In this document: piece after piece, positions 17,701-26,436 of the stretch
How positions within the stretch are numbered: the stretch's first letter is position 1
How the letters are laid out: every line of letters begins with the position of its first letter
Assembly: GCF_015356855.1 (NCBI RefSeq)
Contig: NZ_ARXR01000011.1
Span: 1 to 64,000 of the forward strand
From: Alloalcanivorax venustensis ISO4
GTDB lineage: Bacteria; Pseudomonadota; Gammaproteobacteria; Pseudomonadales; Alcanivoracaceae
DNA length: 64,000 nucleotides
Direction of reading: 5' to 3'
Translations under genes and position numbers: made by a program
The notes under the pieces: generated by a model
The model's database searches: none
What the model saw: only the letters and a program-made list of their open reading frames with translations
Told to the model about the DNA's origin: nothing

Positions 17701-19830
17701 TCAGGAGGCGCGTTCGTCGGCCACCCGCTGCTCGCGGAGCAGCGACACCATGTCGGCGAGGATGTGCCCGGTTTCCCGCAGGTAGGGGTCTTCGTCCAGC
17801 GGTTCGTCGTTGCTGTCCGGGTCCAGCGCACGCTGTTCTTCCAGGGCGCGCAGATCTTCCATTTTCTCAATCGGCTCTTCACCACGGTGCTTGCGCAGGG
17901 CGTTCTCGATGTCCAGACGGCGCTGGTCGAAATCCTCCTGCCAGGCCTTGCGCTGCTTGGCGTTAAGGGACAGTTCCTGGCGTTCGTTGGCGCGGTTGAG
18001 CAGATCGCGCAACTGGTTCACATAAACGAATTCCGGATTGTCGCCGATGCGCGCGTCGTGCCGCTCGCGCAGCCCCGGCAGCAGCGGCACCAGGTCCTGA
18101 TAACGCTGGTACTTGGCCGGGTCGATCTCATCCCAGGGCAGGGCGTTGGGCAGGCTGCTTTCGCCGATCGATTCCTTGTCCACCAGCGACGGCATGGTGA
18201 CGTCCGGCACGATGCCCATGTTCTGGTTGCTGGAACCGGACACCCGGTAGAACTTGGCGTTGGTCATCTTGAGCTTGCCGTGGTTCAGGTCCAGCAGGGT
18301 CTGCACGGTGCCTTTGCCGTAGGTCTGATCGCCGACGATCAGGGCGCGGCCGTAGTCCTGCATGGCGCCGGCGAAAATCTCCGACGCCGAGGCGCTGTAG
18401 CGGTTGACCAGCACCGCCAGCGGGCCCGAATACAGCATGCCCGGGTACTGATCGTTTTCAACGCTCACGCGACCGCCGGCCTCGCGCACCTGCACGGTGG
18501 GACCACGGTTGATGAACAGGCTGACCAGCTTGTTCACCTCCAGCAGGGAACCGCCGCCGTTGTTGCGCAGGTCCACCACCAGGCCGTCGACATTCTCTTT
18601 ACGCAGTTCCACCAGCAGCTCCGCCACGTCCCGGGTGGTACTGGTGTAATCCGGATCGCCACGATGGAAGGCGTTGAAATCCATGTAGAAAGCGGGGATT
18701 TCGATAATGCCCAGCTTCAGGGTGTCACCGCCGTGATCCACCTCGATCACTTCCTTTTTGGCGGCCTGTTCTTCCAGCACCACCTTGTTGCGGGTAATGG
18801 CGATGGTGCGGGTGTCGTGCTCGCTGGCGCGGCCGGCGGGAATCACCTCCAGGCGCACCTTGGAGCCCTTGGGCCCGCGAATCTTGTCCACCACCTCGTC
18901 CAGGCGCATGCCGATCACGTTGACCATGTCCTCGTCGCCCTGGGCCACGGCGACGACCCGGTCGGCGGGGCTCAACTGGCCCTGCTTGGCGGCAGGGCCG
19001 CCCGGCACCAGGCGCACCACCTTGGTATAGCCGTCCTCGTACTGCAGCACCGCGCCGATGCCTTCCAGCGAACGGCTCATGCTGATGTCGAAGTTCTCGG
19101 AATTATGCGGCGTGAAATAATTGGTGTGCGGATCAAAGGTCTGTGCCAGGGCGTTCATGTAGGTCTGGAACACGTCCTCGGGGGTATTCTGCCGAACGCG
19201 GCTGAGCTGGCTTTCATAGCGGTTGATCAGGCGTTTGCTGATTTCCTCGTCGCTGGTGCCGTTGAGACGCATGGACAACACCGCGTTGCGGAGCTGGCCG
19301 CGCCAGATCGCGTCCAGGGCGTCCTGATCCTCGGCCCAGTCCGCTTCGCTGCGGTCCACCAGCACCTTGCCGTCACCGTCGAAGTCCCAATCCTGGAAGC
19401 CGCCTTCCAGGATGGCGAGGATTTCGGTGAGGCGGTCTTCCAGACGGCTCTGGAAGCGGTTGAAGATGGAGTAACCGGCCTCCAGGACGCCGTCGCGCAA
19501 CTGGTTGTCGAGCTGATCGCGGTAGGGCTGGAAGTCGTCCACGTCCTGCTGGGTGAAATACAGCCGGTTGGGGTCGAGGTCCTGCAAATACTGCTCAAGC
19601 ACCTGCGCGGAAAGCGCGTCGTCGAACTTCAGGCGCCGGTAGTGCAGCTCCAGGCGCTCGACGATTTCCTCGGCGGCTTCACGGTGGACCTTCTCGGGCT
19701 TGAGCGATCCTTCGATGGCGGGGTCGTTGCCCAGGTCGCCGCCCACTTTCAGGGCGCCGCCCAACAACAGGGCCGCCAGGAGCACGCCAAACAGCTTGCG
19801 GAATACGGACATGAACTTACTCGGCTGCAT
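17701..19830 (-). CDS. prc: Tail-specific C-terminal protease Prc
   Basis: A 709-residue periplasmic S41 protease. A signal anchor (KLFGVLLAALLLGGAL) is followed by the long N-terminal Prc domain, a PDZ domain around residues 250-330 and the S41 core. The catalytic Ser is in NRYSASASEIF and the Lys in GDQTYGKGTV. In E. coli Prc trims FtsI and degrades SsrA-tagged and peptidoglycan-hydrolase substrates with NlpI. Single-gene unit. Confidence 0.95.
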   Translation of the reverse strand: MQPSKFMSVFRKLFGVLLAALLLGGALKVGGDLGNDPAIEGSLKPEKVHREAAEEIVERLELHYRRLKFDDALSAQVLEQYLQDLDPNRLYFTQQDVDDFQPYRDQLDNQLRDGVLEAGYSIFNRFQSRLEDRLTEILAILEGGFQDWDFDGDGKVLVDRSEADWAEDQDALDAIWRGQLRNAVLSMRLNGTSDEEISKRLINRYESQLSRVRQNTPEDVFQTYMNALAQTFDPHTNYFTPHNSENFDISMSRSLEGIGAVLQYEDGYTKVVRLVPGGPAAKQGQLSPADRVVAVAQGDEDMVNVIGMRLDEVVDKIRGPKGSKVRLEVIPAGRASEHDTRTIAITRNKVVLEEQAAKKEVIEVDHGGDTLKLGIIEIPAFYMDFNAFHRGDPDYTSTTRDVAELLVELRKENVDGLVVDLRNNGGGSLLEVNKLVSLFINRGPTVQVREAGGRVSVENDQYPGMLYSGPLAVLVNRYSASASEIFAGAMQDYGRALIVGDQTYGKGTVQTLLDLNHGKLKMTNAKFYRVSGSSNQNMGIVPDVTMPSLVDKESIGESSLPNALPWDEIDPAKYQRYQDLVPLLPGLRERHDARIGDNPEFVYVNQLRDLLNRANERQELSLNAKQRKAWQEDFDQRRLDIENALRKHRGEEPIEKMEDLRALEEQRALDPDSNDEPLDEDPYLRETGHILADMVSLLREQRVADERAS

Positions 19831-19977
19831 TTTTTAAAGGGTTCCAGGGCAGTATAAAGGAAACCACCGCCTGGAACAGGGTCGCCCAAATCACCGGGCG
19901 GGGGCAAGCGTGGATGGATAGGCAAAGGCGCCGATCATCGACATACTGAGCGCTTTGCCGGACTTCATGAGGCCCCC

Positions 19978-21201
19978 GTGCATCGTCTTTTCACCGCCTT
20001 TTTTCTGATCGGGATACTCGGCGCCCTGGTGCAGCTGCTGGGCGGCGACCTGCAGGCCCCGGCCCGTGTGGTGTCGGCGCTCTGGGAGGCGGCGGACCTG
20101 GCGGTGGAAGTGAGCCTCGGGTTGATCGGCGTGCTGGCGCTGTGGAGCGGCCTGTTCCGCCTCGCCGAGCAAAGCCGCCTGGCCGATCGCATGGCCGCCG
20201 GCGTGCGCCCGGTGCTGGCGCGGCTGATGCCGTCGCTGCGGCGGGACCCGGCCGCCGGCGCCGGGGTGTCCATGAACCTGGCCGCCAATATGCTCGGCCT
20301 GGACAACGCCGCCACGCCGCTGGGCATCAAGGCGATGGAATCGCTCCAGGAACACAATCCAGAGCCGCGCCGGGCCACCGACAGCCAGATCATGTTCCTG
20401 GTGCTGAACACCTCATCGGTGACCCTGGTGCCGGTGACGGTGCTGCTGTACCGGGCCCAGCAGGGCGCCGCCGACCCGGCGGCGGTCTACCTGCCGATGC
20501 TGATGGCCACCACGATCTCCACCTTTATCGGCGTGATACTCACCGCCCGGCTGCAGCGCATTCCGCTGCGCGACCCGCTGCTGATCACGGTGGCGCTGGG
20601 CTGGCTGGCGCTGCTGGCGGTGCTGGCGCTGGGCGTTTATCTGGCGCCGCCGGACCTGGGCAACACCCTGTCCGGGTTGTTCGGCAACGGCATTCTTCTG
20701 GCGGTGATCGGGCTGTTCTTCTTCGCCGCCTGGCGCGCCCGCATCGACAGCTACGACTGCTTCGTGGAAGGCGCCAAGGAAGGCTTCACCCTGGCGGTGA
20801 AGCTGATTCCCTATCTGGTGGCCATGCTCGCCGCCATCGCCATGCTGCGCGCCAGCGGCGTGCTCGAAGCGGTGCTGTCGGCGATCCGCCTCGGCGCCGC
20901 CGCCCTGGGCTGGGACACCCGCTTCGTGGACGCCCTGCCGGTGGCCTTCCTGAAACCACTGAGCGGCTCCGGCGCCCGCGCCGCCATGCTGGACGTAATG
21001 CAGACCCACGGGGTGGATTCCCTGGCCGGGCGCATGGCGGCGGTGATGCAGGGCTCCACGGAAACCACCTTCTATGTGCTCGCGGTGTATTTCGGCAGCG
21101 TCGGCATCCGCGACTTCCGCTACGCGCTCTGGTGCGGCCTGGCCGCCGACGCCGCCGGGCTGTTGGCGGCGATCCTCCTGAGCTACGTTTTCTTCGGTTA
21201 G
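19978..21201 (+). CDS. SpmA/SpmB-like nucleoside recognition membrane protein
   Basis: A 407-residue inner-membrane protein with about ten helices. It looks like a fusion of the two Gate/nucleoside-recognition halves known as spore maturation proteins A and B: SMNLAANMLGLDNAATPLGIKAM is the signature of the first half and KPLSGSGARAAMLDV of the second. It starts with GTG, preceded by TGAGG; an overlapping ATG eleven bases upstream is out of frame. Non-sporulating gammaproteobacteria carry such fusions; the transported compound is not established. Confidence 0.85.
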   Translation: MHRLFTAFFLIGILGALVQLLGGDLQAPARVVSALWEAADLAVEVSLGLIGVLALWSGLFRLAEQSRLADRMAAGVRPVLARLMPSLRRDPAAGAGVSMNLAANMLGLDNAATPLGIKAMESLQEHNPEPRRATDSQIMFLVLNTSSVTLVPVTVLLYRAQQGAADPAAVYLPMLMATTISTFIGVILTARLQRIPLRDPLLITVALGWLALLAVLALGVYLAPPDLGNTLSGLFGNGILLAVIGLFFFAAWRARIDSYDCFVEGAKEGFTLAVKLIPYLVAMLAAIAMLRASGVLEAVLSAIRLGAAALGWDTRFVDALPVAFLKPLSGSGARAAMLDVMQTHGVDSLAGRMAAVMQGSTETTFYVLAVYFGSVGIRDFRYALWCGLAADAAGLLAAILLSYVFFG

Positions 21202-21223
21202 AGGGAACTTGTGGGAGCGGGCT

Positions 21224-21250
21224 GTGGGAGCGGGCCTTGCCCGCGAAAGG
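21224..21250 (+). repeat. REP element, first copy
   Basis: A 27-base palindromic unit of the form GTGGGAGCGGGCC..GCCCGCGAAAGG, preceded by a partial tandem copy at 21211-21223. It matches the element at 21339-21365 at 25 of 27 positions in inverted orientation, so the two form a REP doublet (REPIN-like) of about 140 bases. Confidence 0.75.
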
Positions 21251-21299
21251 GTGGCATCAGCCACCCGGCGGGATACCAGAGACGTTGTTTGTGCTGCCG

Positions 21300-21980
21300 T
21301 TAAGAAGTCGCTCTGGGATCCTGCCGGAAGCTTCGCTCCCTTTCGCGGGCAGGGCCCGCTCCTACAATCTCGCGGAAGGTCAGATTCAGCCGGGCATCCT
21401 GTATTCGCCGGCGGCGGGGCAGGGCGTGCTCGAAGTGGGTCTGCACCTCCGGTGACATGATCAGCAGGCTGTCGTGTTCCAGCGCGATCACCCGGCTCTG
21501 GCGGCCGCTGCCGTAGGGTCGGAAGGCGAAGTCGCGGGCGGCGCCGAGATTATAGGAGAGCACCCAGGGATGGGCGCCCAGCTCCGGCTCGTTGTCGCGG
21601 TGCCAGCCCATGCTGTCGTCACCGTCGCGGTAGAGGTTGGCCAGGGCCCCGTTGGGGGTGCGGCCGGTGAGTTCGGTGACCCGCCGCCGCAGCGCGTCGA
21701 GCGCCGGCGGCCAGCCCCGGCCCTCATGGGTCAGCCCCGAATACCGATAAGAGATACCCTGGTCCGCCACCCAGCAGGTCAGCCTGGGCACCGGATGCTC
21801 CCGGCCGAACACCCGCACCCGGGGCCGGTCCCAGGGCAATTGGTTACAAAGCGTGTGAAAGAGAGCGGTCGCCGCGTCACCGAGAATGCCCGGAATCAGC
21901 CACAGGCGCGCCTCATGCCCCAGGTCGATGGGCGCGGTGCGCTGGTTCAGCCGTGTTATCGTGGAGTTGACAGTCATCAT
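21300..21980 (-). CDS. AlkB-type 2-oxoglutarate/Fe(II) dioxygenase
   Basis: A 226-residue AlkB-family enzyme expected to remove alkyl lesions from DNA or RNA by oxidation. Metal ligands are His127 and Asp129 in WHRDNE and His185 in THFEHALP; the 2-oxoglutarate arginines are Arg197 and Arg203 in ARLNLTFR. The pattern is nearest to ALKBH2/3-type. The fold ends near residue 205; the last 20 or so residues are encoded by a REP element (21339-21365) and are probably an accidental tail. Confidence 0.88.
   Translation of the reverse strand: MMTVNSTITRLNQRTAPIDLGHEARLWLIPGILGDAATALFHTLCNQLPWDRPRVRVFGREHPVPRLTCWVADQGISYRYSGLTHEGRGWPPALDALRRRVTELTGRTPNGALANLYRDGDDSMGWHRDNEPELGAHPWVLSYNLGAARDFAFRPYGSGRQSRVIALEHDSLLIMSPEVQTHFEHALPRRRRIQDARLNLTFREIVGAGPARERERSFRQDPRATS
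21339..21365 (-). repeat. REP element, second copy, inside the alkB-like 3' end
   Basis: Inverted partner of the unit at 21224-21250. It lies inside the reading frame of the AlkB-type gene and encodes about residues 206-214. Confidence 0.75.
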
Positions 21981-22045
21981 GCGCTGCTCTATCTAAGCCG
22001 GGTTGATACCTGACGCCGGCCCATCTTGTTCGCGAGGAGCTTAGC

Positions 22046-22996
22046 ATGCTGCACGTTTACGACATCGAAAAAGGAGTGCTCCGCGAAAGGGACGTGGCCG
22101 AGTTGACGCCCGGCACCTCGGACGCGGCCAGCTGGATCGATCTGGTCGACGCGTCCGACGAGGAACGTGAGCAGCTGCAGCACCTGTTTCGCCAGAACCT
22201 GCCCGAATCCGACGACGTGGAGGAGATCGAGGCCTCGGCCCGCTTCTTCCACGACGAATACGGCCTGCATGTGCACTCGCTGTTCGTCTACCAGGCCGAA
22301 GGCCGCCACCGCACCTCGACCGTGGCGTTCGTGCTGCAGCCGGGCCGGCTGCTCACCTTCCGCGATTCACGGCTGCCGGATTTCCGCCTCATGCGCCTGC
22401 GTGTGCGCCGCGGCTGGGTACAGGCCCAGGCGCCGCTGGACATTCTGCTCAGCATTCTCGAGCAGAAAGTGGAAAACATGGCGGACAGCCTGGAGGACAT
22501 CCACCGCAACCTGGAGGAAGTCAGCTACCTGGTGCTGGAAGACGAAGAGGCGGAGCTGGAAGACGGCATCGAAAAGCTGGCCCACCTGGAGGACAGCAAC
22601 GGCAAGATCCGGCTCTGCCTGATGGACACCCAGCGCTCGATCTCCTTTATCCAGCGCTACGTGCGCACCGACAAGGACCGCCGCCGCACCTGCTCGGAAA
22701 TCCAGCACGACCTGGACACCCTGATGTCCCACGCCACCTTCCTGTTCGAGAAGATCAACTTCCTGATGGACTCCACCCAGGGCTTCATCAACATCGAACA
22801 GAACCAGATCATCAAGATCTTCTCCATCGCCGCGGTGGTGTTCCTGCCGCCCACCATGATCGCCAGCATCTACGGCATGAACTTCGACGTCATGCCCGAA
22901 CTGCAATGGGCGTTCGGCTACCCGGCGGTACTCGGCCTGATGATCCTCTCCGGCATCGCCCCGTACTGGTACTTCAAACGCAAAGGATGGCTGTGA
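22046..22996 (+). CDS. corA: CorA family magnesium/cobalt transporter
   Basis: A 316-residue CorA: a long cytoplasmic N-terminal domain with coiled segments, then two C-terminal membrane helices. The first carries the pore signature YGMNF, followed by the loop DVMPELQWAFGY. The C-terminus FKRKGWL is typical. It forms a pentameric Mg2+ channel in the inner membrane. It may equally be the ZntB-like branch, but GMN is the Mg2+ selectivity motif. Confidence 0.9.
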   Translation: MLHVYDIEKGVLRERDVAELTPGTSDAASWIDLVDASDEEREQLQHLFRQNLPESDDVEEIEASARFFHDEYGLHVHSLFVYQAEGRHRTSTVAFVLQPGRLLTFRDSRLPDFRLMRLRVRRGWVQAQAPLDILLSILEQKVENMADSLEDIHRNLEEVSYLVLEDEEAELEDGIEKLAHLEDSNGKIRLCLMDTQRSISFIQRYVRTDKDRRRTCSEIQHDLDTLMSHATFLFEKINFLMDSTQGFINIEQNQIIKIFSIAAVVFLPPTMIASIYGMNFDVMPELQWAFGYPAVLGLMILSGIAPYWYFKRKGWL

Positions 22997-23000
22997 GGAG

Positions 23001-23170
23001 CAGTTAATAGTTAATAGTGAACAGTTAATAGTTGCGCGATCGGGGGTCCGGATAAACGGCTAGGCCGTGCCCGCGTCACCACTTCGCGGGCACGGCCTCG
23101 CCGCTCAAGAAGATCCGGGACGCGTCTTTTAGCTGTTAACTATTAACTATTAACTGTTAACTCTTAACTG
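23001..23170. repeat. Inverted-repeat element after corA
   Basis: A left arm of tandem GTTAATA-type units (23001-23034) and a right arm of the same units in inverse orientation (23132-23170) flank about 100 bases. Inside is a perfect 14-bp stem (23062-23075 / 23085-23098, AGGCCGTGCCCGCG and complement) with a nine-base loop. The AT-rich arms differ sharply from neighbouring DNA. It may be a small mobile repeat; it also lies between convergent corA and the MBL gene, where the hairpin could help end transcription. Confidence 0.6.
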
Positions 23171-23175
23171 CAGTT

Positions 23176-24009
23176 TCAGACTGCCCATTTCCCGCTGGTG
23201 TGGCTGACGCGGCCTTCGTCGCGGAGTTTGATCAGGTGGGCTTCCAGGGAGAGGCAGGCGACGCCGTGCAGGAAGGCGGGGACGTCTTCGTAGACCCGGG
23301 TGACCAGTTCCTGGACGGTGATCGGGTCCGAGTCCAGCGCTTCCACGACCTTGCGTTCGCGGTCGCGGCGGTGGGCCAGGGTCTTGTCCACGGTGGCCAT
23401 GGGGTCGTCGATCACGTCGCCGTGGCCCGGCGCCATCAGGTCGATGCGGTAGTCGCGCAGCAGGGCCAGGGAGTCCATATAGGCCGCCATGGAGCCGGAC
23501 GGCGGGGCGATCACCACGGTGGAGCCTTGAATCAGGTGGTCGCCGGTGAACAGCAGGTTCTGGTCCACCATCAGATAACACAGGTGATTGCCGACATGCC
23601 CGGGCGTGGCGATCACTTCCAGTTCGGTGCCGCCGCAATCCACCCGTTCGCCGTGACGCAGGCGCCGTTCCGGGGCCCAGGTTTCGTCCTGCAGGCCGTC
23701 GTCGGGCACGTCGGGGCCGAGCAGGCGCGCGCCGCTGGCCTCGGCCAGTTCGCGGGCGCCGGGGGAGTGGTCGCGGTGGGTATGGGTGACCAGAATCTGT
23801 TCGATCGGGCGGCCGATCTTTTCCGCCGCGTGCAGCAGCGCCTGGGTGTGTTCATGGTCCACCGGGCCCGGGTCGATGACCGTGAGCGCGCGGTCACCGA
23901 CCAGATAGGAGTTGGTGCCGGGCCCGGTCATCATTCCCGGGTTGCGGCCGAGTACCCGCCAGGCGTTGGGTGCGATTGGGGTAGGGTGGCCAGGAATGAG
24001 CGCTGCCAT
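23176..24009 (-). CDS. MBL-fold metallo-hydrolase
   Basis: A 277-residue metallo-beta-lactamase-fold hydrolase. The metal motif is THTHRDHSPGA, with further ligand positions in TPGHVGNHLCY, FTGDHLI and APGHGDVI. The C-terminal winged-helix-like extension (VQELVTRVYEDVPAFLHGVACLSLEAHLIKL, by parts) resembles LACTB2-type proteins, which include RNases and acyl hydrolases. I start at MAALIPG because a clear AGGAGA lies just upstream; the longer reading adds 17 residues. Confidence 0.85.
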   Translation of the reverse strand: MAALIPGHPTPIAPNAWRVLGRNPGMMTGPGTNSYLVGDRALTVIDPGPVDHEHTQALLHAAEKIGRPIEQILVTHTHRDHSPGARELAEASGARLLGPDVPDDGLQDETWAPERRLRHGERVDCGGTELEVIATPGHVGNHLCYLMVDQNLLFTGDHLIQGSTVVIAPPSGSMAAYMDSLALLRDYRIDLMAPGHGDVIDDPMATVDKTLAHRRDRERKVVEALDSDPITVQELVTRVYEDVPAFLHGVACLSLEAHLIKLRDEGRVSHTSGKWAV

Positions 24010-24102
24010 TATCTCTCCTACAGCCGTTGCTGTGCTTCGAGGAGCCGGCATTGTGACCATTTAGTCGGCGATTGCCTAGTGGTCCATGCCACGGCCCGGT
24101 GA

Positions 24103-24579
24103 TCAGCGGTCGTAGGCTTCCACCCGCAACACCCGGGCGCGCCAGCGTTCGGCCTGGATTTCCCGGTCGGGGCGGGGCACGGACAGATTGAGCGGGTAGC
24201 GTCCGCCGGCGGGGATGTGCATGGAAAGCGTCATGCGCTCGCCGTACAACACCTCGCAGGCTTTGGCCGGCGGGCAGCTGAGCGCTTCCGCCATGATTTC
24301 GGTACGCGCCACCGCGTTCTCGCCGCGATTGATGATTTCACCGCGCAGGCGATAGGTGGTTTCGGTTTCGTGCACGCTGGAGATGCTGGTCTCCACGGTC
24401 TCCGGGTCGGTGGGCACCCGGCGTTCCTGGTCGGTGAGCAGCATAGCGCCGAGGAAAATGGAGCCGGCCAGCGCGACGCCGGCGAGGACCAGGTAAAAAG
24501 GCTTGCGGCCCGCTTGCCAGCTGCCCCAAAGCAGCACGACAACGGCGACGGTCACGGTTAACACCAACAAAAAGCGCAT
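24103..24579 (-). CDS. Membrane protein of unknown function
   Basis: A 158-residue protein with two N-terminal membrane helices (LLVLTVTVAVVVLLWG and FYLVLAGVALAGSIFLGAMLL) and a periplasmic domain of about 105 residues. The domain looks like a beta-sandwich: RLRGEIINRGENAVARTEI resembles FxLYD-type NRG motifs, and it has a Cys pair (CPPAKAC) that could form a disulfide. I recognise no named family. Confidence 0.65.
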   Translation of the reverse strand: MRFLLVLTVTVAVVVLLWGSWQAGRKPFYLVLAGVALAGSIFLGAMLLTDQERRVPTDPETVETSISSVHETETTYRLRGEIINRGENAVARTEIMAEALSCPPAKACEVLYGERMTLSMHIPAGGRYPLNLSVPRPDREIQAERWRARVLRVEAYDR

Positions 24580-24674
24580 CGGACTGGATCACTCCCCGGT
24601 TCGGTTGAGGTTACGATAGCATCTCGCCAAGGGGCCCATAGTATAAAGCCTGTTTCTTCTCTCGACGGTGTTCT

Positions 24675-24680
24675 TATAAT
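24675..24680 (+). promoter_or_regulatory. Candidate -10 element for yaaA
   Basis: A perfect TATAAT lies 30 bases before the yaaA start, which has a good AAAGGAGAA ribosome binding site. The -35 region is weak, which would fit an activator-dependent promoter; E. coli yaaA is OxyR-regulated, but I see no confident OxyR site. Confidence 0.4.
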
Positions 24681-24709
24681 CGGGTCTGCATCTTGTAAAG
24701 GAGAACCGC

Positions 24710-25489
24710 ATGTTGATCGTGGTATCGCCGGCCAAAACGCTGGATTACGACTCGCCGCTGCCGTCGCTGCGCGCCACCCAGCCGCGCCTTCTGGAACACA
24801 GCGCCGAACTGGTGGAGCGTGCCCGCAAGCTGTCACCGGCGGATCTGGCCAGCCTGATGAAGGTCAGCGACAAGATCGCCCACCTGAACGTGGAACGGTT
24901 CGCGCAATGGTCGCGCCCCTTTGATAAACACAACGCCCGGCCCGCATTGTTCGCGTTCAAGGGCGATGTGTACACCGGCCTCGACGTGAGCCGCTTCGAC
25001 GGCGACGATTTGAAAGCCGCGCAAAGCCGCCTGCGCATCCTCAGCGGCCTGTACGGCGTGCTGCGCCCCCTGGATCTGATGCAGCCCTACCGGCTGGAAA
25101 TGGGCACCCGCCTGGACAATGAGCGCGGCAAGGATCTCTACCAGTTCTGGGGCGACATTATCACCGCACAGCTGAAAAAAGACATGAAGGCGGCCGGCAC
25201 CGAGGTGCTGGTGAATCTGGCGTCCAATGAGTACTTCAAATCAGTGCGCACCGAGCAGCTGCCCGGGCCGGTGATCGAACCGGTGTTTCAGGACGAGAAG
25301 AACGGCAAATACAAGGTGATCAGTTTCTACGCCAAGAAGGCGCGCGGGCTGATGGCCGCCTGGATTCTGCAGGAAGGGATTGAAACGCCGGCGCAATTGA
25401 ACAAGTCCCGGGTCGCCGGCTACCGCTACGACAAGGCGGCTTCCACCGACACCAAGCCGGTGTTCCGGCGCGCGGAAGGGGCCGCCTGA
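24710..25489 (+). CDS. yaaA: Peroxide stress protein YaaA
   Basis: A 259-residue YaaA (DUF328/UPF0246), full length. Family marks include MLIVVSPAKTLDY at the N-terminus, FKGDVYTGLD, YGVLRPLDLMQPYRLEMGTRL and FYAKKARGLMA. In E. coli YaaA limits free iron and Fenton damage during hydrogen peroxide stress and binds DNA. It converges on the universal stress gene. Confidence 0.95.
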   Translation: MLIVVSPAKTLDYDSPLPSLRATQPRLLEHSAELVERARKLSPADLASLMKVSDKIAHLNVERFAQWSRPFDKHNARPALFAFKGDVYTGLDVSRFDGDDLKAAQSRLRILSGLYGVLRPLDLMQPYRLEMGTRLDNERGKDLYQFWGDIITAQLKKDMKAAGTEVLVNLASNEYFKSVRTEQLPGPVIEPVFQDEKNGKYKVISFYAKKARGLMAAWILQEGIETPAQLNKSRVAGYRYDKAASTDTKPVFRRAEGAA

Positions 25490-25513
25490 GCCCCTCCCTT
25501 GGCCGCCGGAGGG

Positions 25514-26434
25514 TTACAACCAGTCGGACTCGAAGTCGTCCGGCTTGACCACCATCACGTCACAGCCGGCACGGGTAAGAAGCCCTTCGGCGGTGGCGCC
25601 CAGCAGCAGCCGCTCCACCGGGTTGCGGCGCACCGTGCCCACCACCAGGCAGTCGCTGCCCTGTTCCTCGCAGTAGCCCGCCAGGGTCCGTGATACCGGC
25701 CCTTCCAGCAGGGTGGCGCGGTCCTTGGGCAGGGCGTGGCGCTCGGCGAACGCGTCCAGCGCTTTCTGGTGGTAATCGCGAATGTTGGCGGCGCTGGCGG
25801 CGTATTCCGGCAGGGCTTCGCCGGCCACCAGCAGCAGGGTTTCGTCCGGGTGCTCCAGAACATGCACCGCCTCCAGCTCGCCGTGCATCTGCTCGCACCA
25901 ATAACCGGCGGCGCCGATCACCCGGTCGTCCAGACCGCCTTCATACTGTTCCGGCTCCACCGCCGCGGTGAACCGGGGCGTGTCGTTCCAGGGGTCGGAA
26001 TGCACGCACAGCACCGCGCCGGGGGCATGGCGAATCAGCAGCCAGTCGCGGGGCGTGAACAAGTGGCGGCGCAGCCGGCCTTCCTCGCTGGTGTGCACCA
26101 CGCTGAGCACCGGGCGGCAGTCGCGGACCGTGTCCCGCAGCGCCTGTTCGCTGTCCCGGGAGGAGACGATGCGCTTGTCCACCTGGTGGTCGCCGCACAG
26201 CGCGTCGATGCGTTTGTCCCAGGCCTTTCGAATCTGTTTCTCCGCCGCCTGCCGCCGTTCCTCGTCCAGGCCCACCGCCCGGCGCATCGCCGCCGAGTCG
26301 CTGTTGACCATCACCGTCAACGGCAGGCCGGCGGCGCGCGCCAGCTTCAGGCCCTTGGTCAGCGCCGGCTGCGGCGCTTTCAGATCGCGGTCGAGAAAAA
26401 CCAGAATACCGTTACCGTCCATAGCATTGCTCAT
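25514..26434 (-). CDS. uspE: Tandem universal stress protein (UspE-like)
   Basis: A 306-residue cytosolic protein made of two Usp domains (about 1-145 and 160-306). The second ends with the nucleotide-binding type motif VVGTVRRNPVERLLLGATAEGLL. The start MSNAMDGNG is chosen over a longer reading because a GGAGG site precedes it. It directly follows anr, overlapping or abutting its stop, as in the fnr-uspE arrangement of E. coli. Confidence 0.88.
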   Translation of the reverse strand: MSNAMDGNGILVFLDRDLKAPQPALTKGLKLARAAGLPLTVMVNSDSAAMRRAVGLDEERRQAAEKQIRKAWDKRIDALCGDHQVDKRIVSSRDSEQALRDTVRDCRPVLSVVHTSEEGRLRRHLFTPRDWLLIRHAPGAVLCVHSDPWNDTPRFTAAVEPEQYEGGLDDRVIGAAGYWCEQMHGELEAVHVLEHPDETLLLVAGEALPEYAASAANIRDYHQKALDAFAERHALPKDRATLLEGPVSRTLAGYCEEQGSDCLVVGTVRRNPVERLLLGATAEGLLTRAGCDVMVVKPDDFESDWL

Positions 26435-26436
26435 GA

